Part shown: piece after piece, positions 57,682 to 64,000 of the stretch | How the letters are laid out: each line of letters begins with the position of its first letter | Numbering within the stretch: the stretch's first letter is position 1 | NCBI RefSeq assembly: GCF_000310185.1 | Contig: NZ_AMXD01000001.1 | Span: 1-64,000, forward strand | Reading direction: 5' to 3' | DNA from: Thauera aminoaromatica S2 | GTDB lineage: Bacteria > Pseudomonadota > Gammaproteobacteria > Burkholderiales > Rhodocyclaceae | Length of the DNA: 64,000 nucleotides | Translations under genes and position numbers: made by a program | The notes under the pieces: generated by a model | The model's input: the letters and a program-made list of their open reading frames with translations, nothing else | Databases searched by the model: none | Told to the model about the DNA's origin: nothing

Positions 57682-58074
57682 ATGGGCTGGACATTCGTTC
57701 GATTGACGCGCGATCAGTTGATCCGCGAGCTGACCGCAACCGAGGAAACCGAGCGGTCGCGCAGTGAGGTCATCGACCACACGCTGGTCGGCAACGTGCT
57801 GTGGACGGTGGCGCGCGTCACCGCCAAGCAGGCCGGCGTCCTGGGTCTCGCACCCGGCGAGTCGGCCACCTTGATCGGCTGCCATCTGCTGGAAAGCGAG
57901 GGCCGCGAATGGGGCTACAAGTTCCTGGTCGAGGCCGAGCACCCGTACTACTACTCGTGCCCGCTGCGCTATCTCGACATGGCGCCGCAGCGCTGCGCCA
58001 CCTGGCGCGCAAGGGTGCATGCCTTCCACCAGCAGCCGACGCGCAAAGCGGCCGGCGATGCAGCCACCGACTGA
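57682..58074 (+). CDS. Hypothetical ICE protein (130 aa)
   Basis: MGWTFVRLTRDQLIRELTATEETERSRSEVIDHTLVGNVLWTVARVTAK, then GYKFLVEAEHPYYYSCPLRYLDMAPQRCATWRARVHAFHQ. Soluble, small alpha/beta protein rich in aromatic residues; the EaeHPYYYsCPL core looks conserved in ICE proteins of this position. Preceded by CACAGGAG. No known motif. Confidence 0.75.
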   Translation: MGWTFVRLTRDQLIRELTATEETERSRSEVIDHTLVGNVLWTVARVTAKQAGVLGLAPGESATLIGCHLLESEGREWGYKFLVEAEHPYYYSCPLRYLDMAPQRCATWRARVHAFHQQPTRKAAGDAATD

Positions 58075-58081
58075 GGCGAAC

Positions 58082-58351
58082 ATGGACACCCTCATGTCGT
58101 CCTTGCCGCCCGAGCTGCTTCGCTTCGTCGAAGACCAGTTGGCCAACAACGAGGTTTCCGACGACGACGAACTGCGCGAGCACTTCATCGCCAACGGCCT
58201 GAGCGAAGAACAGGCGTGGCAGGCACTGACCTACCGCGCGCTGTACCTGCGACACGTCTTTCTCGACGGCTTCACGCCGATCCTCAAAGGCCAGGAAGCG
58301 CTTTGCTTCAACCCGCACAGCCGCGGCTGGGAGCCGGTTCCGAACCCATAG
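58082..58351 (+). CDS. Hypothetical ICE protein (89 aa)
   Basis: MDTLMSSLPPELLRFVEDQLANNEVSDDDELREHFIANGLSEEQAWQALTYRALYLRHVF... Acidic and helical. 8 bp after the previous gene, so co-translated. The segment LREHFIANGLSEEQAWQALTYR looks like a small UBA-like helical bundle; not a supported family. Confidence 0.75.
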   Translation: MDTLMSSLPPELLRFVEDQLANNEVSDDDELREHFIANGLSEEQAWQALTYRALYLRHVFLDGFTPILKGQEALCFNPHSRGWEPVPNP

Positions 58352-58392
58352 GCCGGCCTTCACGCGGCGCACTTCTTCATCCCTTTCATCAG

Positions 58393-58415
58393 GCCCTGTT
58401 CAGCAGGGCTTTTCT
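58393..58415 (+). terminator. Intrinsic terminator
   Basis: GCCCT-GTTCAGC-AGGGC followed by TTTTCTTC, 42 bp after the 89-aa gene. A 5-bp (weak) stem with T-tract. Confidence 0.55.
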
Positions 58416-58488
58416 TCGTCCTACGCAATCGCACGCATCCGGCCTCGGCCGCTGGATGCCGATTGCTCCATTCCGCAAGGAGATCATC

Positions 58489-59316
58489 ATGCAACTCGCA
58501 TCTCGCTTCGCCCCTCGTTCCCCGGTGCTGCGCGCCGACCATCCGTTGTCGGACGATCAGATTCGCACCGTGGCCCCATCCATCTTCGCGGACACCCCGC
58601 ACGAAAGCCGCTCCGAACGGTACAGTTACATCCCCACGGCGGCTGTGCTGACCGAACTGCGCAGAGAAGGTTTCCAGCCGTTCATGGTGTGCCAGACCCG
58701 CGTGCGACACGAGGATCGCCGCGACTACACCAAGCACATGCTGCGCCTTCGCCACGCCAGCCAGATCAACGGCGCCGAGGCGAACGAGATCATCCTGCTC
58801 AACTCGCACGACGGCACCAGCAGCTACCAGATGCTCGCGGGCATGTTCAGATTCGTCTGCCACAACGGCCTGGTGTGCGGCGACACCTTCGCCGACGTGC
58901 GCGTGCCCCACAAGGGCAACGTCACCGATCACGTGATCGAAGGCGCCTACGAGGTGCTGCACGGCTTCGAGCGCGTGCAGGACTCGCGCGACGCCATGCG
59001 CGTCATCACCCTCGACGACGGCGAGGCCGAAGTCTTCGCCAGGTCGGCGCTGACCTTGAAGTACGACGAGTCGGGCAAGGCCTTGCCCATCACGGAGACG
59101 CAGATCCTGCGGCCTCGTCGTTTCGACGACAACCGTGCCGATCTTTGGTCGGTCTTCAACCGGGTTCAGGAGAACCTGGTCAAGGGCGGCCTGACTGGCC
59201 GTGCCGCCAACGGGCGCCAGCAGCGCACGCGACCCGTTCAGGGCATCGACCAGAACGTCCGGCTCAACCGGGCGCTTTGGCTGCTCGCGGATGGCCTGCG
59301 TCAGCTCAAAGCCTGA
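58489..59316 (+). CDS. DUF932-family ICE protein
   Basis: 275 residues, ATG at 58489 with AAGGAG 7 nt upstream. Contains the DUF932/phage-plasmid-like core: LTELRREGFQPFMVCQTRVRHEDRRDYTKHMLRLRHA, GAEANEIILLNSHDGTSSYQMLAGMFRFVCHNGLVCGDTFADVRVPHKGN, VIEGAYEVLHGFERVQDSRDAMR. Known in plasmids, phages and ICEs; suggested anti-restriction or DNA-metabolism roles are unproven. Confidence 0.88.
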   Translation: MQLASRFAPRSPVLRADHPLSDDQIRTVAPSIFADTPHESRSERYSYIPTAAVLTELRREGFQPFMVCQTRVRHEDRRDYTKHMLRLRHASQINGAEANEIILLNSHDGTSSYQMLAGMFRFVCHNGLVCGDTFADVRVPHKGNVTDHVIEGAYEVLHGFERVQDSRDAMRVITLDDGEAEVFARSALTLKYDESGKALPITETQILRPRRFDDNRADLWSVFNRVQENLVKGGLTGRAANGRQQRTRPVQGIDQNVRLNRALWLLADGLRQLKA

Positions 59317-59323
59317 CCCACAA

Positions 59324-59357
59324 GCGGATCGTGCCTCGCGGCATGGTCCGCTTTTTC
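59324..59357 (+). terminator. Intrinsic terminator after the DUF932 gene
   Basis: GCGGA(TC)GTGCC-TCGC-GGCAT(GG)TCCGC followed by TTTTTC, 8 bp beyond the stop. A two-part stem with a 2x2 internal loop. Confidence 0.7.
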
Positions 59358-59638
59358 TTTGGCGGCGCTGTGCTGCCAGCGCACCACGTTCAGTTTGGTT
59401 CGGTGTAACCCTAATGCGGCAATTCGCTGCCGCCGCGAAAATTGCGGTTCGACTGCATACCTCCCTGGCTTTTCCTCCCTGAGCCAAGCAGTCATCTTTG
59501 CCGCCTCGGTGTTCCCGGGGCGGTTTTCTTTTATGGCCGTCCTTCCAGGCCGCGGGCGATGCGCCAGCGCAAACAGGGTTGGACGCTGGGTCGGTTTTCC
59601 GCTCCCGCTGTAGGCGCACCTTGGCGCAGGCTATGTCC

Positions 59639-59711
59639 CATGTCCGTCGGCGTTGCCGACAACATGCCCAGGTAGTCCAGACCTTCAAGGCTACGGTGCG
59701 TTGCGACGCAC
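59639..59711 (+). ncRNA. Three-hairpin ICE RNA element, copy D
   Basis: CATGT, hairpin 1 (GTCGGC-GTT-GCCGAC, 59646-59660), linker AACATGCCCAG, hairpin 2 (GTAGTC-N11-GGCTAC, 59672-59694, one U-G pair), hairpin 3 (GTGCGT-TGCG-ACGCAC, 59696-59711). 105 bp before the next ATG. No protein-coding gene is seen in the 500-bp gap 59317-59816. Confidence 0.75.
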
Positions 59712-59816
59712 GGTCTGATTCTTCACCACGACGCTCACCGCGTCTTCTTCCATCCCCCTGGGGCAGTGACTGCCCTCGCGGTTGGTGCTGTCTCCGCTCA
59801 CTTCGAGGACATCACC

Positions 59817-60473
59817 ATGCCTGCACCTTCTTCCCCCAAGACGCTCTATCGCATCGACGAATGCCCCGACCTGATGGCCGATGGCGTCGTCGGTGACGAG
59901 AACGGCAACCTGGTCTTCATCTCCCTCTGGGCGCGCGACACCGCCGTCCAGGAATTCCTGGCCCGCCTCACCCTGGGCCGGGACGAACAGGGACTGGATC
60001 AGTTCCACGTCATCACCGAGCAGGGCGCCAGCATCCCGGTCTTCGTCGGCAACGTCGAGAACCTGGAGAAACGCAGCGCACGCGCCTACCGGCGCACGCT
60101 GTTCGGCTCGCTGACCAACATCTGGCTGTTCGATCGGCGCTGCGTCAAACCCGACAAGGCCAACGCCAGCGCACTGGCGCTCCTGCCTCGCGATTCCACG
60201 CACCGGCTCGACCGGCTGTGGACGCTGGTGCGGGACACGTGCCCGCTGCCGCTTCTCGATCCCTGGCGCGACAGCGTACTGGAACTGCTGCAGGCGAAGT
60301 CGATGCTGACGCGCCTGCCGTTCGCCCTCGGGCCTCTGGAAGGCCATCGGCTCGCCATCGACGTGCCGACGCTGACCGAGGTGCTGGGCGGCCTGATCCG
60401 CAGCGGCGCGCTCGTCGGCGGCGCACCCGCCAGCCGCACCCCCTCGGCGCAACCGCTCGAAGCGGTGGCTTGA
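59817..60473 (+). CDS. Hypothetical ICE protein (218 aa)
   Basis: MPAPSSPKTLYRIDECPDLMADGVVGDENGNLVFISLWARDTAVQEFLARLTLGRDEQGLDQFHVIT, then FVGNVENLEKRSARAYRRTLFGSLTNIWLFDRRCVKPDKANASALALLPRDSTHRLDRLWTLVRDTCPLPLLDPW. Soluble, mixed fold; no motif known to me. In this ICE family it directly precedes the DUF6094 gene. Weak ribosome-binding site (CGAGGACATCACC). Confidence 0.75.
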   Translation: MPAPSSPKTLYRIDECPDLMADGVVGDENGNLVFISLWARDTAVQEFLARLTLGRDEQGLDQFHVITEQGASIPVFVGNVENLEKRSARAYRRTLFGSLTNIWLFDRRCVKPDKANASALALLPRDSTHRLDRLWTLVRDTCPLPLLDPWRDSVLELLQAKSMLTRLPFALGPLEGHRLAIDVPTLTEVLGGLIRSGALVGGAPASRTPSAQPLEAVA

Positions 60474-60540
60474 GGTTCCTTCACCGGACATGCACGCGCG
60501 CATGTCCGCATCCCTTCATCTTCAATGCCAGGAGATTCCC

Positions 60541-61656
60541 ATGGCCCTCATGTTCCCGCGGCTCGCCCGCAACTTCGTCAAGAACGGGTACTTCCCCACG
60601 GATGAACCCACGCTCGAAAGAGCACTCACCGCACTGGCGCCCGCCGAGGCCTCGGCCGGGCCGCTGTGCATCCTCGATCCCTGCGCCGGCGAAGGCGTGG
60701 CGATCGCCGAAGCCGCGCACGCCCTCGGGCGCGAGCAGGTCCAGGCCTTCGCCGTCGAGTACGAGGCCGAGCGCGCACGCCATGCCCGGCAACTGGTCGA
60801 TCGCTGCATCCACGGCGACCTGATGGACACACTGATCAGCCGGCAGAGCTTCGGCCTGCTGTGGCTCAACCCGCCGTATGGCGACCTGTCCAAGGACACC
60901 AACGGCAACGTCGGCTACCAGGGCCAGGGCCGCGCTCGGCTGGAAAAGCTGTTCTATCAGAAGGCGCTGCCGCTGTTGCAGTACGGCGGCGTGCTGATCT
61001 ACATCGTCCCGCACTACGTGCTCGACGCCGAGCTGGTCGGATGGCTGACCCGGCACTTCGCCGAGTTGCGCATCTACCGCGCGGTGGACACGCAGTTCAA
61101 GCAGGTCGTGATCTTCGGTCGCAAGGTTCGCCAGCGCGACCAGGCATCGGAGTCTGTCAAGGCCACGCGCGCGCTGCTGCTGCAGATAGGTCTTGGCGAC
61201 GCCGAAGCGGAAGAGCTGCCAGTCGAATGGCCGTTCCTGCCCTACACGGTGCCTGCCACGGCCGAGCCGGAGCACTTCTACCGCGTGACGATGGAGCCCG
61301 AGCAGTTCGCCGAGGAAGTCGGCCGACTGCAAGGGCTCTGGCCGACGCTCGACACGCACCTGGGCGCCGCGCAGCAGTCGCTGCGGTCCCCGGCGCGAGG
61401 TTTATCGCATTGGCATCTCGCCTTGGCACTCGCCGCAGGTGCGATCTCCGGAGTGGTGAAGTCCAAGACGGGCCGCGTGCTCGTCGTCAAAGGCGACACC
61501 CACAAGGAGAAGACCTTGCACACGGAGTACACCGAGCGCGACGACGGTTCCGTGGCCGAGACGCGCATCCTGACCGACAAGTTCGTGCCGGTCATCCGTG
61601 CCTGGGACATGACACCAGGCTCGCCGACCTGCGGCGAGGTGTTGACCATCCGCTGA
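60541..61656 (+). CDS. DUF6094 methyltransferase-like ICE protein
   Basis: 371 residues. SAM-binding motif I LDPCAGEGVAIAEAA and the catalytic LWLNPPYGDLS (NPPY, motif IV of N6-adenine methylases) are both present, with PLLQYGGVLIYIVPHYVLD after them as in gamma-type MTases. C-terminal ~170 residues unlike restriction-system methylases. So a possible DNA N6-adenine methyltransferase, or a structural derivative, conserved in these ICEs. Might shield the element from host restriction (inference). AGGAG 7 nt before the ATG. Confidence 0.85.
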   Translation: MALMFPRLARNFVKNGYFPTDEPTLERALTALAPAEASAGPLCILDPCAGEGVAIAEAAHALGREQVQAFAVEYEAERARHARQLVDRCIHGDLMDTLISRQSFGLLWLNPPYGDLSKDTNGNVGYQGQGRARLEKLFYQKALPLLQYGGVLIYIVPHYVLDAELVGWLTRHFAELRIYRAVDTQFKQVVIFGRKVRQRDQASESVKATRALLLQIGLGDAEAEELPVEWPFLPYTVPATAEPEHFYRVTMEPEQFAEEVGRLQGLWPTLDTHLGAAQQSLRSPARGLSHWHLALALAAGAISGVVKSKTGRVLVVKGDTHKEKTLHTEYTERDDGSVAETRILTDKFVPVIRAWDMTPGSPTCGEVLTIR

Positions 61657-61732
61657 TCGCTGTTCCCTGACGGTCGCCGTCGATCTGTTCTTCCACTGCG
61701 GCTTCGCGCCGTTCTTCTCTTCCCACCCCGGG

Positions 61733-61769
61733 GCATGCCATCGCCCCGCAGGGGGAGGTGCATGCCCCA
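61733..61769 (+). promoter_or_regulatory. Intercistronic hairpin before the helicase gene
   Basis: GGGGCATGC (61733-61741) pairs with GCATGCCCC (from about 61760), followed by ATCTTCTTT and the GGAG of the helicase gene. The flank CGTTCTTCT..TTCCCACCCC is shared with the hairpin at 52630. Confidence 0.5.
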
Positions 61770-61788
61770 TCTTCTTTGGAGCATCACC

Positions 61789-64000
61789 ATGTCCCTCGAT
61801 ACCGAAGTCGTTCCCGCCGCTGATGGCACGCCCGTCCAGAGCGACGTGCTCGAAGCGACTGCTTCTCCCCTGGCGATGAGCCTTCAGGATTTCGTTGCCG
61901 AATTCGGCGACGAGCTGCTGGACTCGCTCAACCGCGCCAACCCTCCCGTCTACACCGGCCAGGCCCGGCCGCATCGCCAGCTCGTGCTGGCCAGTCTCAA
62001 GCGCAAGCTGTTCGGCGCGCAGGCCGAGGTGGTGCATGCCGTTACCGAGCTGCTGGCCGACCGCGGCGAACGCGCCGCGATCGTCAATGGCGAGATGGGC
62101 TGCGGCAAGACCACGGTCGGCATCGCCACGGCGGCCGTGCTGCACGCCGAAGGCTATCGCCGCACGCTGATCCTCTCGCCGCCTCACCTGGTCTACAAAT
62201 GGCGCCGGGAAATCCAGGAGACGGTGGCCGGCGCCAAGGTCTGGGTGCTCAATGGCCCGGACACGCTGGTCAAGCTCATCAAACTGCGCGAGCAATTGGG
62301 CGTGCCGGTACGCGGCCAGGAGTTCTACGTTCTCGGTCGCGTGCGGATGCGCATGGGTTTCCACTGGAAGCCCGTCTTCAACGTGCGGCGCACGCGGCAC
62401 GGCGAAGTGGGCGCATGCCCGGACTGCGGCCAGGTCATCACCAATCTCGACGGCGAGCCGATCAACCCGGTCGAACTCGAAGCCGAGGACTACCGCCGCC
62501 GGTGCAGCCATTGCGCCGCACCGCTGTGGACGCTGATGCGACCGCGGAGCCTGTCCGCCAGCGACCAGTCCACGGCCGTCTTCAAAGCCTTGCAGCGCAT
62601 CCCGACCATCGGAGAGGTCACGGCGCATAAGCTGATGAAGAAGTTCGGCGACGGCTTCCTGGCCTCAATGCTGGGCGACAACATCCACGAGTTCATCAAC
62701 CTCATGGATGCCAACGGTGAGCTGGTGTTCTCGGATCGTCAGGCGCACCGCATGGAGCGGGCGATGGCGAACATGGAGTTCGGCTTCGGCGAGGGCGGGT
62801 ATCAGCCCAGCGAATTCATCAAAAGGTACTTGCCGCAAGGCACGTTCGACCTGCTCATCGCCGACGAGGCGCATGAGTACAAGAACGGCGGTAGCGCCCA
62901 AGGCCAGGCCATGGGCGTGCTCGCAGCGAAGGCGCGCAAGGCCTTGCTGCTCACTGGCACGCTGATGGGCGGCTACGGCGACGACCTGTTCCACCTGCTG
63001 TTCCGAGCCCTGCCTGGGCGAATGATCGAAGACGGCTACCGCCCGACCAAGAGCGGCAGCATGACCTCGGCCGCGATGGCGTTCATGAGGGATCACGGCA
63101 TCCTCAAGGACATCTATTCCGAGAGCACGGGCACGGCGCACAAGACGGCCAAGGGCAGCAAGGTCTCGGTGCGCACGGTCAAGGCGCCGGGCTTCGGCCC
63201 GAAGGGCGTGCTGCGTTGCGTCCTGCCGTTCACGGTATTCCTCAAGTTGAAGGACATCGGCGGCAACGTGCTGCCGTCCTACGACGAGGAGTTCCGCGAG
63301 GTGGCGATGGACACGGCGCAAGCCGCGGCTTATCGCGATCTGTCGTTTCGTCTGACCTCGGCGCTGAAACAGGCGCTGGCCAAGCGCGACACGACGCTGC
63401 TCGGTGTGGTCCTCAACGTGCTGCTGGCCTGGCCGGATTGCTGCTTCCGGTCGGAGACGGTGGTGCACCCGCGCACACGCCAGACCTTGGCCTTCGTTCC
63501 GGCTCAGTTCAACGAGCTGGAGGTGATGCCCAAGGAGCGCGAGCTGATCGAGATCTGCAAGCAGGAGAAGGCTGCGGGTCGCAAGACGCTGGTCTATTCG
63601 GTCTACACCGGCACGCGCGACACCACGTCGCGCTTGAAGGTGCTGCTGGAGCAGGAAGGCTTCAAGGTGGCGGTGCTGCGCGCAAGCGTGGATGCCTCCC
63701 GCCGCGAGGACTGGATCGCCGAGCAGTTGGACCGCGGCATCGACGTGCTGATCACGAACCCCGAGCTGGTGAAAACCGGCCTGGACCTGTTGGAGTTTCC
63801 GACGATCGTGTTCATGCAGTCGGGCTACAACGTCTACAGCCTGCAGCAGGCGGCCCGGCGCTCATGGCGCATCGGCCAGAAGCTGCCGGTTCGCGTGATC
63901 TACCTCGGCTACGCGGCTTCCTCGCAGATGACCTGCCTGGGGCTGATGGCGCGAAAGATCATGGTCTCGCAGAGCACGTCGGGAGACGTGCCCGAGTCGG
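61789..64000 (+). CDS. SNF2/DEAD-like superfamily 2 helicase of the ICE (runs off the window)
   Basis: 737 codons visible, no stop before 64000. Walker A GEMGCGKTT at 101-109, LSPPHLVYKWRREI (Ia), a zinc ribbon CPDCGQ...CSHCA (about 205-245), DEAH-type box LLIADEAHEYKNG (about 360), LLLTGTLMGG (motif III), and in the C-terminal RecA lobe LVYSVYTGTRDTTSRLK, ITNPELVKTGLDL and QQAARRSWRIGQ (V and VI), a SNF2-like motif VI. An ATP-driven DNA translocase or remodeller conserved in PAGI-2-like ICEs; the role in transfer or defence is unknown. ATG at 61789 preceded by TTTGGAG. Confidence 0.9.
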   Translation, partial: MSLDTEVVPAADGTPVQSDVLEATASPLAMSLQDFVAEFGDELLDSLNRANPPVYTGQARPHRQLVLASLKRKLFGAQAEVVHAVTELLADRGERAAIVNGEMGCGKTTVGIATAAVLHAEGYRRTLILSPPHLVYKWRREIQETVAGAKVWVLNGPDTLVKLIKLREQLGVPVRGQEFYVLGRVRMRMGFHWKPVFNVRRTRHGEVGACPDCGQVITNLDGEPINPVELEAEDYRRRCSHCAAPLWTLMRPRSLSASDQSTAVFKALQRIPTIGEVTAHKLMKKFGDGFLASMLGDNIHEFINLMDANGELVFSDRQAHRMERAMANMEFGFGEGGYQPSEFIKRYLPQGTFDLLIADEAHEYKNGGSAQGQAMGVLAAKARKALLLTGTLMGGYGDDLFHLLFRALPGRMIEDGYRPTKSGSMTSAAMAFMRDHGILKDIYSESTGTAHKTAKGSKVSVRTVKAPGFGPKGVLRCVLPFTVFLKLKDIGGNVLPSYDEEFREVAMDTAQAAAYRDLSFRLTSALKQALAKRDTTLLGVVLNVLLAWPDCCFRSETVVHPRTRQTLAFVPAQFNELEVMPKERELIEICKQEKAAGRKTLVYSVYTGTRDTTSRLKVLLEQEGFKVAVLRASVDASRREDWIAEQLDRGIDVLITNPELVKTGLDLLEFPTIVFMQSGYNVYSLQQAARRSWRIGQKLPVRVIYLGYAASSQMTCLGLMARKIMVSQSTSGDVPES

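Larger units (their letters stand above)
17989..64000. mobile_element. clc/PAGI-2-type integrative and conjugative element (left part, incomplete)
   Basis: Runs from the tRNA-Gly 3'-end copy past the window edge, at least 46 kb. It holds a stress-tolerance cargo (18.2-38.4 kb) and then the conserved ICE block: BisR-like, alpA, parA, shi, parB-like, DUF2857, STY4528, TIGR03761, DUF3158, ssb, topB, DUF3085-like, DUF3577, DUF3275, DUF932, DUF6094 and helicase. The gene order agrees with the integrase-distal end of the ICEclc family. The integrase and type IV secretion genes are not in this window. Confidence 0.9.

Overview
The window comes from a GC-rich Gram-negative bacterium. The gene set and protein style suggest a betaproteobacterium of the Thauera/Azoarcus (Rhodocyclales) kind; this is inferred from family resemblance, not from a marker gene. 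It splits at about 17,989 into chromosomal backbone (left) and a large integrative and conjugative element (ICE, right, running off the window).

Backbone, 1-17,988. In order: a LivH-type permease start, an EF-hand membrane protein, a metallo-beta-lactamase-fold hydrolase, NADP-glutamate dehydrogenase (gdhA), a LysM/BON protein (kbp), a thioesterase, a TIGR03862-type flavoprotein, a UPF0126 protein, an ammonium transporter with a readable sigma-54 promoter and NtrC-type site, a Ktr/Trk potassium uptake pair, a frameshifted ParE toxin, a DUF4062-metzincin fusion, a VOC protein, a hemerythrin and an NCS2 permease. Two copies of a REP-like inverted pair lie between genes.

ICE left end and cargo, 17,989-39,500. 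An 18-bp tRNA-Gly 3'-end sequence, with the tRNA terminator-like hairpin outside it, marks the distal attachment end of a clc/PAGI-2-type ICE. Next to it is a transmissible locus of stress tolerance (TLHS/LHR), read right to left: HTH protein, sHsp20, ClpG/ClpK, cardiolipin-synthase-like, FtsH, a decayed second sHsp, YfdX1, YfdX2, HdeD, an HPF-sigma-like protein, thioredoxin, KefB-like, PsiE-like, M48 protease, DegP, LysR. The HPF-sigma-like gene is split by an ISL3-family element (42-bp perfect inverted repeats, 8-bp target duplication), and an IS5-family element (4-bp duplication) sits inside the right inverted repeat of that ISL3. IS110 and IS66 remnants follow.

ICE core, 39,600-64,000, read left to right. 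A second LysR (same length as the cargo LysR), a BisR-like protein, then alpA-parA-shi-bisD(parB)-bisC(DUF2857), which matches the regulatory cascade described for ICEclc. Next come an STY4528-type replication protein with iteron-like repeats inside its gene, TIGR03761, DUF3158, ssb, topB, and a long series of small ICE genes (DUF3085-like, DUF3577, DUF3275, DUF932, DUF6094 methylase-like, SNF2-like helicase).

Most notable: four copies (51.70, 54.06, 56.03, 59.64 kb) of a ~75-nt three-hairpin element in the leaders of this last operon. All three stems are kept by compensatory base changes and G-U pairs that only work on the + strand, so it looks like a multicopy structured RNA of the ICE. Other non-coding signals are twin GCAATTGC palindromes 21 bp apart upstream of alpA, a CTATCCCC-N-GGGGATAG palindrome in three copies around the TIGR03761-DUF3158-ssb operon, and a hairpin in nearly every intercistronic gap.
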